A DNA stretch of 37,555 nucleotides from UMGS1696 sp964457685 (GTDB taxonomy: Bacteria > Bacillota > Clostridia > Oscillospirales > CAG-272). The stretch's first letter is position 1, and every line of letters starts with the position of its first letter. Under the pieces are notes generated by a model. It saw only the letters and a list, made by a program, of their open reading frames with translations, was not told the DNA's origin and searched no databases. A program made the translations under genes and the position numbers. Positions 7,884 to 16,432 of this stretch are shown in pieces. The stretch spans positions 1-37,555 of the forward strand of contig CAYWFS010000018.1 in NCBI GenBank assembly GCA_964457685.1, read 5' to 3'.

Positions 7884-10800
7884 ATGAAAACAAAAAGACT
7901 TATATCAGCGGTCTTAACTCTGGCTACGCTTCTCACTTCCCTTGTGGTTTCCGCAGACGCTGCATGGGCAGACAAGGTTGACGATAAGGGCGACCCTATT
8001 ATCAACTATCTTACCCAGGATTATGCTACACCCGAAGAAAAGCTCGCCGACATGGTACTTTGCAAGGAAGCTTACGGCTACCAGCTCTACTATGAAGAGT
8101 TCACAGGCGAATTTGCTCTTGTAAAGACATCAACAGGAGAAGTCCTCTTCTCTAACCCCTACGATATCAACTCCGGTTATCAGACAATCTCTGACCCCAC
8201 AAAGAAGCAGCTCCTTTCTCAGCTGACTATCTCCTACCTCGAAAACGACGTTCAGAAGTCAATGGACAGCTACACAGAAGCCGCTCTCAGAGGTCAGATC
8301 ACAAAGAAGAACATCAAAGGCGGTATCCGCTGCGAATACATCCTCGGTGAAGAACAGACCACACGTCTCGTACCGAGAATGATCAAGGTAGAACGCTTTG
8401 AAGAGCTTATTCTTTCCCAGATCGAAGATGACTGGTACTACCAGAAGATCGAGTCCTTCTACACCAAGAAGGATAAGGACGATGAAACCCTTACAGAACG
8501 CGGCGTTGCGGAAATGCAGGCTAAGTTCCCGATCACTATGGAAATGGCAGTTTACGTTTGCGACCCTGACATTAAGGCAAGAGAGCTTCGTGAACTTGAA
8601 ACCATTATTAAGACTTTCTGTCCCAACTATACATACGAAGAACTCGACTACGACCATGACCTCGTTAACTACACAGGTGCAGATGCCGCTCCGCCGAGAT
8701 TCCGTATGAGCCTTGAATATACCCTTAACGAGAACGGTCTTGAAGTAAGACTTCCCGCAAACGGTATCGAATTCGACGAATCCACTTATCAGTTCCAGAC
8801 CGTTAACATTCTCCCCTACTTCGGTGCGGGCAGCAATGAATATAACGGCTACACTGTAATCCCCGACGGCTCCGGTGCTATCATCAGATACGAAGACTTC
8901 AAGGGTAAGTCTGTTAACATCGCAGGTACTATCTACGGTTCCGACTACGCTTACCACGAAATCGACGGTCAGCACTCCGAAGCTATGAGACTTCCTTACT
9001 ACGGTGTAGTAACCGAGTATAGCCAGGAAATGTCTCTCCTTAAGGCCGCAGAAGCTAAGGCTGAAGCAGAAGCAGCAGCTCAGGCAGAATATGAAGCGGC
9101 TCAGGCTGAAATCGACGCGGCTAAGGCGGAAGCTGAAGCAAACGGCGAAACCTACGTCGGTGCGACAACAGCCACAATGCCCGAAGTTGTAGTTGAACCC
9201 GATACATCGGTTACCACAACAACAGGCTTCCTCGCAGTTATCACAGAGGGTGACTCCCTTGCTAAGCTCATGGCAGTTTGCGGCGGTTCACTCCATCCGT
9301 ACAATACTGTATACGCAATGTTCACACCTCGTCCGTCCGACGAATACAACCTTGCGGATTCCATCTCCGTCAGCGGTAACGCTACATGGACTGTTACATC
9401 CAAGAGAAAGTATACCGGAAGCTACCGTATTCAGTACACCTTCCTCTCCGACACAAGACTTGCCGAAGAATACGGTGTAGATGATTACTACGAAGCTGAC
9501 TGGACAGGTATGGCTACCGCTTACCGTGATTACCTCACAGCAAACGGCGACATCACAAAGCTTACCGATGCAGACGTTAAGGAAGATATTCCGCTCTACA
9601 TCGAAACATTCGGTTCTATCGAAACAACAGAAAGAGTATTCTCCTTCCCCGTTGAAGTAGATACACCCCTTACAACCTTTGAAGACATCAAGACAATGTA
9701 TACCGAACTCACAGATCTCGGTGTAGGTAACGTAAACTTCAAGCTCACAGGTTATGCAAACGGCGGTCTTAAGCCCACATATCCTCACCAGCTTAAGTGG
9801 ACTAAGGTTCTCGGTGGCAACGAAGGCTTCAGCGACCTCGTATCCTTCGCAAACGAAAACGGCTTCAAGGTTTACCCTGACTTCGACTTCGTTTATATGC
9901 AGGAAAGCGGCTTCATGGACGGCATCAGCCTGAGAAAGCACGCAGTTCGTACAATCGACGACCGTTATACAACAAGACGTGCGTACGATGCAGCTACTCA
10001 GTCCTTCGATAAGAGCTTCTCCATCGCTATCTCCCCCGCATACTTTGAATCTCTCTATGAATCCTTCGCCGAAAAGTATCTCAGCTACGGCAACGATTCT
10101 ATCGCAGTAACAACTCTCGGTACAGACCTCAACTCCGACTTTGACGAAGATGAACCGTACCACCGCGAAGACAACAAGGAATTCACTCAGGATATCCTTG
10201 CTGCCATCGACGAAGATTACTCCAGCGTGCTTGTTGAAGGCGGTAACGCTTATACACTCAAGTATGCGGACGTAATACTCAAGGCTTCTCTTACTTCCTC
10301 CGGTAACTCCAAGGCTTCTCAGTCCATTCCTTTCCTCGGTATGGTACTCCACGGCTCTAAGGTATTCACCGGTTCCGCTACAAACATGGAAGGCGACATC
10401 AATGAGTCCATCCTCAACGCTATCGAAAACGGTGCGGCTATGTACTTCATTCTCTCCTACCAGAACACAAGCGAACTTAAGGAAGATATGAACCTCTCCA
10501 AGTACTACTCCGTAGCATATGACATCTGGAAGGATGACATTGCAACGTATTACACAACTCTCAATGATGCAATCAAGGATCTCCAGACCTCTTACATCGT
10601 TGACCATGAATTCATGGATGCTGAACGTATTCCCGATGAAGACGAAGCAGAAGCAGACCGTCTCGCTGAAGAAGAAGCACTTGCAGCAGCTGCCGCTGAA
10701 GAAGAGGAAGCAAGACTCAAGGAAGAAAGAAAAGCAAGACTCGAAGCACGTCTTAACGGTACAACAGCAGATGAAACCGAAGTTGATGTTGATGTAACAG

Positions 10801-11096
10801 TAGATACTGAGGTAACAGACGAAACCGAAACAACCGAAACCGAAACAGAAACCGAGGTAGAGGATGACGAAGAAACCTCCGGCAATGTTAACGAATTCGG
10901 TGAAGAAATCGAAGCAGAAGAAGAAGAGGAAGAAGAAGTTGCAGACAAGTATAAGACTACAGTCGGTACTGTCGTTCGTGTTGAATACGAAGGCGGCGTA
11001 AACTTCATCCTTAACTACAACTCATTCGATATCACAGTTGAATACGAAGGTCAGACCTACAATATCGCAGGACTTGACTTCGTAAGAATAGACTAA
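7884..11096 (+). CDS. Secreted DUF5696-like protein, probable glycoside-hydrolase-like TIM barrel
   Basis: A 1070-residue secreted protein. The signal peptide covers about residues 1-26 and has no lipobox. An N-terminal beta-rich region is followed by NGYTVIPDGSGAIIRYEDFK near 331, then a core at about 570-900. The core has alternating strand/helix segments (VGNVNFKLTGYANGG, GFKVYPDFDFVYMQ, TTLGTDLNSDFDED) that recall a (beta/alpha)8 glycoside hydrolase. It ends with INFILNYNSFDITVEYEG-like strands, near residue 1040. Two low-complexity inserts stand out: an Ala/Glu coiled coil (about 386-422) and a long acidic Glu/Thr tract (about 918-1022). I recognise the overall pattern as DUF5696, which co-occurs with CBM-bearing binding proteins and permeases. 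Enzymatic activity is inferred and no catalytic residue is proven. AAGGAG precedes the start by 9 bases. Confidence 0.75.
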   Translation: MKTKRLISAVLTLATLLTSLVVSADAAWADKVDDKGDPIINYLTQDYATPEEKLADMVLCKEAYGYQLYYEEFTGEFALVKTSTGEVLFSNPYDINSGYQTISDPTKKQLLSQLTISYLENDVQKSMDSYTEAALRGQITKKNIKGGIRCEYILGEEQTTRLVPRMIKVERFEELILSQIEDDWYYQKIESFYTKKDKDDETLTERGVAEMQAKFPITMEMAVYVCDPDIKARELRELETIIKTFCPNYTYEELDYDHDLVNYTGADAAPPRFRMSLEYTLNENGLEVRLPANGIEFDESTYQFQTVNILPYFGAGSNEYNGYTVIPDGSGAIIRYEDFKGKSVNIAGTIYGSDYAYHEIDGQHSEAMRLPYYGVVTEYSQEMSLLKAAEAKAEAEAAAQAEYEAAQAEIDAAKAEAEANGETYVGATTATMPEVVVEPDTSVTTTTGFLAVITEGDSLAKLMAVCGGSLHPYNTVYAMFTPRPSDEYNLADSISVSGNATWTVTSKRKYTGSYRIQYTFLSDTRLAEEYGVDDYYEADWTGMATAYRDYLTANGDITKLTDADVKEDIPLYIETFGSIETTERVFSFPVEVDTPLTTFEDIKTMYTELTDLGVGNVNFKLTGYANGGLKPTYPHQLKWTKVLGGNEGFSDLVSFANENGFKVYPDFDFVYMQESGFMDGISLRKHAVRTIDDRYTTRRAYDAATQSFDKSFSIAISPAYFESLYESFAEKYLSYGNDSIAVTTLGTDLNSDFDEDEPYHREDNKEFTQDILAAIDEDYSSVLVEGGNAYTLKYADVILKASLTSSGNSKASQSIPFLGMVLHGSKVFTGSATNMEGDINESILNAIENGAAMYFILSYQNTSELKEDMNLSKYYSVAYDIWKDDIATYYTTLNDAIKDLQTSYIVDHEFMDAERIPDEDEAEADRLAEEEALAAAAAEEEEARLKEERKARLEARLNGTTADETEVDVDVTVDTEVTDETETTETETETEVEDDEETSGNVNEFGEEIEAEEEEEEEVADKYKTTVGTVVRVEYEGGVNFILNYNSFDITVEYEGQTYNIAGLDFVRID

Positions 11097-11114
11097 AGAA
11101 AGGGGAGTGCATAA

Positions 11115-12116
11115 ATGAACTTAAATATTGACGCCGGAAAAGGCGGAAAGAAGCAGAAGATTCAAATCGATGCTCCCGGAAAAAAGAAAAAGCGCGGTGC
11201 GTCTCTTGACGTGAAAAAAGCGAGAGCGGGCTGGGTGTTCATTCTCCCCTTCCTCCTCGGCTTCGTACTTATCTACCTTCCCATTATCTTTGACTCCATC
11301 AGATACTCCTTCAACGAAATCGATATTCTTATCGGTGGTGGTTACAAGCTTACATTCGTAGGTTGGGATAACTACTCAGACGCTCTGTTCGTTGATACAA
11401 GCTATGTAACGACCCTCGTGAGCGGTCTTAAACAGCTCGTCCTTGACATCCCGTCAATCGTTCTGTTCTCTCTGTTCATCGCTATCATCCTTAACCAGAA
11501 GATAGCAGGTCGTGCAGCATTCCGTGCGATATTCTTCATCCCTGTTATTCTTACAACAGGTCTTATCGCAGATATCGACAGTGCAAACACCCTTTCCTCT
11601 TACATGGAATCCTCCAGCGGTATCGATAACGGTACAGGTCAGACCTCTACCGCTACTGAAATCATCTCCGTTCTCGACGTTGAAAGACTTTTCGATAACA
11701 TGATGATCGGTACAGAAGTTGTTGAATACGTTGTTAGCATGGTTAACAACATCTTCAATATCGTAAACCGTTGCGGTGTACAGATGCTTATCTTCCTCTC
11801 CGCACTTCAGTCGATTTCTCCCGCTATTTACGAGTCCTGCTCCATCGACGGTGCTTCCGGTTGGGAAACCTTCTGGAAGATTACCCTCCCCATGGTAAGC
11901 CCTCAGATCCTCGTAAATACCATCTACACAATCATAGACGCGTTTACATCGTCCGATAACCAGGTAATGAAGTACATCTCCTCTGTTTACGAACAGGCAG
12001 ACGGTAACGTACTTTCCTCCGCAATGTCCTGGATGTACTTCCTTATAGTAATCCTCTTCATCGCGGCAGTTTCCGGTATTCTCAGTGCATTCGTATTCTA
12101 TCAGAAGAAAGACTAA
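11115..12116 (+). CDS. Sugar ABC transporter permease, MalF type (pair 2)
   Basis: First subunit of a second permease pair, 333 residues. The N-terminus is a long Lys-rich cytoplasmic tail (residues 1-40, with GKKKKRGASLDVKKARAG) before the first membrane segment WVFILPFLLGFVLIYLPIIF. An insert of about 75 residues (about 155-230, Ser/Thr-rich then helical) separates two membrane helices, longer than in pair 1. The EAA loop is ESCSIDGASGWETFWKITLP. GGGGAG lies 9 bases upstream of the start. The pair-2 genes follow the DUF5696 gene directly, so the transporter, the propeller protein and the DUF5696 protein are co-transcribed. No second binding protein exists in the window. Confidence 0.9.
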   Translation: MNLNIDAGKGGKKQKIQIDAPGKKKKRGASLDVKKARAGWVFILPFLLGFVLIYLPIIFDSIRYSFNEIDILIGGGYKLTFVGWDNYSDALFVDTSYVTTLVSGLKQLVLDIPSIVLFSLFIAIILNQKIAGRAAFRAIFFIPVILTTGLIADIDSANTLSSYMESSSGIDNGTGQTSTATEIISVLDVERLFDNMMIGTEVVEYVVSMVNNIFNIVNRCGVQMLIFLSALQSISPAIYESCSIDGASGWETFWKITLPMVSPQILVNTIYTIIDAFTSSDNQVMKYISSVYEQADGNVLSSAMSWMYFLIVILFIAAVSGILSAFVFYQKKD

Positions 12117-12134
12117 GAAAGGAGGATATGATTT

Positions 12135-13193
12135 ATGAACAACGCACAGACAGCACCTAAGGTTACAAAAGAAACCAAAAACAAAATCAGAGTTGATTTT
12201 GAACGTACACCGTTCTGGGATAGAGTTAAGGCTAAGCTCATTAACCTCTATACTGTAAAGAAGGTAGTTTGGTATCTGTTCAGATTCCTTCTCCTCCTCG
12301 GTATTTCCTACGTAATCCTCTATCCGTTCTACTCAAAGATCGCTTCGTCCTTCATGGCTCCCGAAGACTTCGTTGACGTAACGGTTAGACTTATCCCTAA
12401 GCACCCCACCCTCGATACATATAAGGCTATTATAACGGATAACGGATATCTTGAGGCCCTCCTCAATACATTCCTCCTTTCCCTTACCTGTGGTCTTATC
12501 CAGACCTTCGTATGCTGCTTCATCGCTTACGGTTTCGCAAAGTTTAAGTTCAAGGGCAATAAGCTCCTCTTCCTCTGCGTAATCTTCACGATGGTAGTTC
12601 CGCATACCACACTTCAGCTCTCCCTCTTCATGAAGTTCAGATACTTCGATATTCTTAACATCGTGAAGCTCCTCGGAGGCGGTGTGATCGACGCTATTAA
12701 CGTCACAGGCGGCGAAACATCCATTAACCTTATTAACACCAACTGGCCTCTCTACATCCTCTCTATCACAGGTCTTGCGTATAAGAACGGTCTGTTCATC
12801 TTCATGCTCCGTCAGTTCTTCCGCAACCTCCCCGATGAGCTTGAAGAGTCCGCTTACCTCGATGGTTCCGGTGTTTACAGAACATTCGTTAGCATTATCC
12901 TTCCCCTGTCCGTTACAATGATGGTAACAGTATTCATGTTCTCCTTCTGCTGGCAGTGGACCGATAACTTCTATACCGACCTGTTCTTCACAACTGCCGG
13001 TGACAAGCTCCTTCCCGATATCATTAAGGTTCCGAAGTCGCTTGATACCAACTACGCAGGTCAGTCCCTCTATACGGCTGCTATTAATAATACCGCAGGT
13101 ATCCTCATTATCGCTCCCCTGATCGTCCTCTACCTCTTCGGTCAGAAGTACATCGTTCAGGGTATCGAATCCTCCGGTCTTACTGCTACCTAA
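12135..13193 (+). CDS. Carbohydrate ABC transporter permease, MalG type (pair 2)
   Basis: Second subunit of the second permease pair, 352 residues. It has a basic N-terminal tail (about 1-45), about six membrane helices, and an EAA-type loop EESAYLDGSGVYRTFVSI followed by ILP. AGGAGG at 12120-12125 fits this start; an ATG at 12128 is out of frame and only two bases from the ribosome binding site. A loop between membrane segments carries a short insert (GGGVIDAINVTGGETSINLI) absent from the pair-1 MalG protein. This is the last gene of the unit, and a strong terminator begins 50 bases after its stop. Confidence 0.9.
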   Translation: MNNAQTAPKVTKETKNKIRVDFERTPFWDRVKAKLINLYTVKKVVWYLFRFLLLLGISYVILYPFYSKIASSFMAPEDFVDVTVRLIPKHPTLDTYKAIITDNGYLEALLNTFLLSLTCGLIQTFVCCFIAYGFAKFKFKGNKLLFLCVIFTMVVPHTTLQLSLFMKFRYFDILNIVKLLGGGVIDAINVTGGETSINLINTNWPLYILSITGLAYKNGLFIFMLRQFFRNLPDELEESAYLDGSGVYRTFVSIILPLSVTMMVTVFMFSFCWQWTDNFYTDLFFTTAGDKLLPDIIKVPKSLDTNYAGQSLYTAAINNTAGILIIAPLIVLYLFGQKYIVQGIESSGLTAT

Positions 13194-13242
13194 TTAGGGG
13201 TTAGGGTTAATCCATTACCGATTAGCAAAAACTTCATAAAAG

Positions 13243-13286
13243 AAACCCGAGTAATCTTCTCTTTAGAAGACCGCTCGGGTTTTTTG
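13243..13286 (+). terminator. Intrinsic terminator of the sugar-transport operon, probably bidirectional
   Basis: AACCCGAG (13244-13251) pairs with CTCGGGTT (13274-13281). An inner stem TCTTCT (13255-13260) pairs with AGAAGA (13265-13270) around a 4-base loop. A run of T follows on the plus strand (13280-13285). On the minus strand the stem is followed by TTTCTTTTATG, so it may also stop the convergent VanY-like transcript. Confidence 0.88.
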
Positions 13287-13324
13287 TATTTAGTTTGTGT
13301 GGGATGATGTGGAGTGAGAAACAG

Positions 13325-13431
13325 CACCTAACTTATAAATCTAAGTCAAACGTAACGTCAACGCCAAAACTATATTAAAGAAACCGCACCGTACTATAAA
13401 TCTAAGCTCAATAAAACATCAACGCAAAAAC
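13325..13431. repeat. Imperfect direct repeat, two copies of about 45 bp
   Basis: Copy 1 (13325-13370) and copy 2 (13387-13431) share the blocks CACC, TATAAATCTAAG and TCAACGC followed by AAAAC in the same order. The start-to-start distance is 62 bases. A related block GCACCTACTAAAAATCGAAA occurs at 24157 before uvrA. Together with the terminator before it, this accounts for the gene-free stretch 13194-13509. The rest of that stretch is AT-rich, with a weak palindrome around 13450-13483. Confidence 0.6.
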
Positions 13432-13509
13432 CCAAGAGAGAACCGTTTGAAAAGTTTTTGCGGAGCTTTATTTCAAAAAGCGACCGTCCCACCCATGCGA
13501 CCAGTTCCC

Positions 13510-14961
13510 CTAGTTCAGCTTCTCAATGTATTCTTCGAGACAAAGACCGGATTGGTGGATTTTCTGTGCGTGATAACGACCGACATAACGGTAGTGCCAC
13601 GGCTCAAATTGAATTGAAGTAATGTCAACCTTGTCCTTCGGGAAACGGAGTATGAAACCGAACTTCCACGCATTCTCCGATAGCCACTCGTATTCAGGCT
13701 CGTATTCAAAATCCGTCGTGAACGTGCCGAGCGTGTCCATGTCAACCGCAAGCCCCGTCTGATGCTCACTGGTTCCCGGTCTTGTGGAGTACGTCAGAAC
13801 TATAGCCTCAGCCTCTTCTCGGCTCAGAGACGGATTTGCAGCCATCTCGTTCGCTGTGTATGACTCAAATAACGTGCTTTGATATGTGTACGTCCTGAAT
13901 CCACTGTATACAGCCATGTCGTAGTAGCCGGCAGCGTGCATCTCCTGATATAATGCCTCAAGAGACTTTGCCGCATATTCACGAAGCTGCTGCGTCTTCC
14001 TTGCGGAGCTTGTGTACTTCACATCCATAAGGTCGTTCGGAACATCATCCGCAGTAAGAGTGTTTTCCGTGTTCACAAGTACCAAAAATGCGTCACGAAG
14101 ATTTCCCGTCGGATTCATGTACTTCTCGTAGTCCGATAAATCCGTCAGAAAATCAAGTGCAACCTCGCCGTCTTCTCCCTCGGATGAATCCTTTATCACA
14201 ATGTCGCCGATAAGCGGGTCTTCCTCTATCTGCTCAAGCTCTCCCGCCCACTTCAGCTTGAATGTTACAGGGAGATATGCCGTGTATTCTTCGTCGGAAT
14301 TCTCCTCGTCCTTTATTCTCGCAATCGTCACCGTAGCTTTCTTTTCGTCAACAATAACGGAAATGTTTTCCATGTAGTCCGTGATGAACTTCACCGAACA
14401 CCATACCTCACCATCCGTCAGCTTGTTCGGAATGTCAAGCGTTACATCCTGCCCGTTGATGTTGACTCGCCATGCATCGGTGTAGAATATAATTATCTCC
14501 TCGTTACCGTCTCCTGCGGCAGTGTCGGCAGCTTCAACTGAGTTTGATAAAATAAACTTCATCTCCGCAGAAGAACCGCTTTCGTAAAATCCCAGATAGT
14601 CCGCAAGGTCGTTGAAACAGAAGTAAACCGAGGAATCCGATATAGCCTCCGTTATTTCAGCCGAACGTACCTTGGAGCCGCCGTAGTAGTATGCCATCTT
14701 TCCGCTGTCACTTGCCTTGTCGGGGGTCGAACGGAAGAACATGAAGAAGATTATCCCGAATAACAACAGAATTATAATAAGTACCGCTCCGAATACAATC
14801 AGCCGCCCGAGAAGAACTCGCATTCTCTCACGACGACGTGCTTTTCTTCGACGCTTTTCACGAGCCTTTTCGTACTCTCTCCGCCTCCGAAGCTCTTCCT
14901 CCCTCCGCCGTCTTTCCTCGGGACTTATCCTACGCCTTTGTGGTGGCCGTCCGTTGTTCAT
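13510..14961 (-). CDS. Membrane-anchored VanY-like D-Ala-D-Ala carboxypeptidase (M15B)
   Basis: A predicted zinc DD-carboxypeptidase that trims the terminal D-Ala of peptidoglycan stem peptides outside the cell, 483 residues. An extremely Arg-rich cytoplasmic tail (about 9-48) precedes one membrane helix (about 54-77). Residues of about 95-215 resemble a copper-amine-oxidase-N-like stalk domain (VNINGQDVTLDIPNKLTDGE). The C-terminal M15B domain has the substrate motif SGFRTYTYQ, then SEHQTGLAVD with zinc ligands His400 and Asp407, and EPWHYRYVG with Glu453 as likely base and His456 as third ligand. All expected catalytic residues are present. AAAGGAGGGG lies 8 bases before the start. It is last in the minus-strand run after the methyltransferase gene, 108 bases from it. 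No vanR/S/H/A genes are visible, so a housekeeping wall role is more likely than glycopeptide resistance. Confidence 0.88.
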   Translation of the reverse strand: MNNGRPPQRRRISPEERRRREEELRRRREYEKAREKRRRKARRRERMRVLLGRLIVFGAVLIIILLLFGIIFFMFFRSTPDKASDSGKMAYYYGGSKVRSAEITEAISDSSVYFCFNDLADYLGFYESGSSAEMKFILSNSVEAADTAAGDGNEEIIIFYTDAWRVNINGQDVTLDIPNKLTDGEVWCSVKFITDYMENISVIVDEKKATVTIARIKDEENSDEEYTAYLPVTFKLKWAGELEQIEEDPLIGDIVIKDSSEGEDGEVALDFLTDLSDYEKYMNPTGNLRDAFLVLVNTENTLTADDVPNDLMDVKYTSSARKTQQLREYAAKSLEALYQEMHAAGYYDMAVYSGFRTYTYQSTLFESYTANEMAANPSLSREEAEAIVLTYSTRPGTSEHQTGLAVDMDTLGTFTTDFEYEPEYEWLSENAWKFGFILRFPKDKVDITSIQFEPWHYRYVGRYHAQKIHQSGLCLEEYIEKLN

Positions 14962-15069
14962 TTTTTTACCCCTCCTTTAAATTACAGTGTTTTTTGATAC
15001 AAATTATGCGGTGAAGTTCAATTAGTAACCGCACCGCAATTCTTTGTGTCTTGTCAGTTTAAAATAGCT

Positions 15070-15624
15070 TTATTTTGTCTCGATTATCGTGAAAAACGGA
15101 CTCTCGGGGGAGTTTACCATGCGAATCTGTGCTATGCTGTACTTGAAACGTGATATTGTCGAGAAGTATTCCGTAAGCTCACGTCCTTCAAGCTCTCCCT
15201 CGGGATGACCCGGATATACCGCAACGCAAAGTATCGAGTTCTCCCCGAGCATTTCCATGGCATTCTTTACCGCAGGAAGCGTGGTGCTTCTTCGCGTCGT
15301 AAGCTGCTTGTGTCCGCTTCCGGGAAGATAACCGAGATTGAACATCCCCGCCTTTATCTTTCCCTTGATAAACTCGTTCGCACGGTCGTGAGACGCACAT
15401 ATCAGATGCCAGTTGTCGGGACAGCCGTTTTCACGGAGATTCTTTTCTGTCGAGATGAGTGCAGACGGCTGTATGTCAAACGCATAGACACGTCCGCTTG
15501 CCCCCACAGCCTTTGAAAGAAAGACCGTGTCGTAGCCGTTTCCCATCGTGAAGTCCGCTACAATGTCTCCCTCGCCGATGTGGGGAAGTATAAAGCTCTT
15601 TTGCAGCGATAAAAGATCCACCAC
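15070..15624 (-). CDS. mnmM: YtqB/MnmM-like SAM-dependent methyltransferase
   Basis: A 184-residue class I methyltransferase of the family once labelled putative rRNA methylase. In Bacillus the YtqB member methylates the wobble uridine of some tRNAs (nm5s2U to mnm5s2U). Seen here are the SAM-binding motif VADFTMGNGYDTVFL, the acidic end of strand 2 (YAFDIQPSAL) and the family-specific block NLGYLPGSGHKQLTTR. The length matches the family. The start is GTG, with a second GTG codon immediately after it; GAGAGG at the end of iorB can serve as ribosome binding site. The gene starts 4 bases after the iorB stop, so it is co-transcribed with iorAB although the functions are unrelated. The symbol is by family resemblance only. 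Confidence 0.78.
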   Translation of the reverse strand: MVDLLSLQKSFILPHIGEGDIVADFTMGNGYDTVFLSKAVGASGRVYAFDIQPSALISTEKNLRENGCPDNWHLICASHDRANEFIKGKIKAGMFNLGYLPGSGHKQLTTRRSTTLPAVKNAMEMLGENSILCVAVYPGHPEGELEGRELTEYFSTISRFKYSIAQIRMVNSPESPFFTIIETK

Positions 15625-15628
15625 GACC

Positions 15629-16207
15629 TTAGCCTCTCGAAATTTCGTATGCGAGGTCGAATGCCTTCATGTTAACGTCCAGTGCCTTTGCCGGAACACA
15701 AGCCGCAACCGCATTTCTGAGTATCTCGTGGTCAAAGCCGAGTACGGAGGATGCAAGACCGATAAGTGCTACGTTTGATGCCTTTACGTTTCCTGCCTGC
15801 TCTGCAATGGACTGAGCGTCAAATGCACGAACGTCAACTCCGAGCAGCTTCATGTCGGGGAGAATGTCCTCGGGATACTGTGCCGCACCTGTGATGACGG
15901 GCATGGGGTTTATCTGCTGTGTGGATGTGACAATAACTCCGCCTGTCTTGAGATTGGGAAGCCAACGTGCAGCCTCGAGAAGCTCAAAGCTGAGAATAAC
16001 GTCTGCGTCTCCCTTGCAGATGACGGGAGAGTATACCTCTTCGCCGTAGCGAACATATGTAACTACCGAGCCGCCTCTCTGAGACATTCCGTGTACCTCG
16101 GATACCTTTACGTCAAGCCCGGATTCCATAGCGGCACGACCGAGTATCTTTGAAGCGAGAAGAGTACCCTGTCCTCCTACGCCTACTATCATTATGTTCT
16201 TGTTCAT
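15629..16207 (-). CDS. iorB: Indolepyruvate:ferredoxin oxidoreductase beta subunit
   Basis: The gamma-domain-type subunit of the 2-oxoacid:ferredoxin oxidoreductase that oxidises aryl pyruvates, made by transamination of aromatic amino acids, to aryl-acetyl-CoA with reduction of ferredoxin. At 192 residues it has normal family length. Diagnostic segments are IMIVGVGGQGTLLASKILG at the N-terminus, EVHGMSQRGGSVVTYVRYG near 40, and KASNVALIGLASSVLGF near 145. Its partner iorA lies upstream on the same strand, separated by a repeat-rich spacer of about 226 bases once the assembly gap is closed. This is unusually long for the iorAB pair. It may therefore have some independent expression. Confidence 0.93.
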   Translation of the reverse strand: MNKNIMIVGVGGQGTLLASKILGRAAMESGLDVKVSEVHGMSQRGGSVVTYVRYGEEVYSPVICKGDADVILSFELLEAARWLPNLKTGGVIVTSTQQINPMPVITGAAQYPEDILPDMKLLGVDVRAFDAQSIAEQAGNVKASNVALIGLASSVLGFDHEILRNAVAACVPAKALDVNMKAFDLAYEISRG

Positions 16208-16231
16208 GTTTATACCAACCTGTAGTTTTTA

Positions 16232-16280
16232 AAAATGAAAAATGAAGAATGAAAAATGAAAAATGAAAAATGAAGAATTG
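16232..16280. repeat. Tandem array of seven heptamers
   Basis: Seven consecutive 7-base units run without interruption: AAAAATG twice, AAGAATG, AAAAATG three times, then AAGAATT. The array lies 24 bases upstream of the iorB start, in the iorA-iorB spacer. On the transcribed strand it is a CATTTTT repeat. Copy number may vary by slippage. Confidence 0.9.
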
Positions 16281-16375
16281 CGAGCCGTAGCTGAATCCTT
16301 TATTACTCAGCGAAACCGAGCTTTAAATCAGCACTCACAAAATCCATACCGTTCATTCGTTTTTTGAGGGGGTGT

Positions 16376-16405
16376 GGGGGAAGCTTTTTCACAAAAAGTT
16401 CCTCC
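16376..16405. repeat. Palindromic intergenic element
   Basis: GGAA (16379-16382) pairs with TTCC (16399-16402), and CTTTTT (16384-16389) pairs with AAAAAG (16393-16398) around the loop CAC; one G is bulged. Purine-rich GGGGG flanks one side and CTCC the other. It resembles the short palindromes scattered between genes in many Clostridia. It lies downstream of iorA on the minus strand and might slow transcription, but it lacks a clean terminal T-run. Confidence 0.55.
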
Positions 16406-16432
16406 ACCGTCTCTCCCCACGTTTCCCTCTTC

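Noticed and set aside
9288..10607. A 439-codon minus-strand open frame inside the DUF5696-like gene
   Set aside because: It is an antisense shadow produced by the codon bias of the plus-strand gene; no ribosome binding site or recognisable motif is seen.
13510..14961. Part of a vancomycin resistance cluster
   Set aside because: The carboxypeptidase is VanY-like, but no ligase, lactate dehydrogenase, VanX or two-component genes accompany it. Such enzymes are common housekeeping wall proteins.
16232..16280. CRISPR array
   Set aside because: The units are contiguous 7-mers with no spacers, so this is a simple tandem repeat. No cas genes are present.
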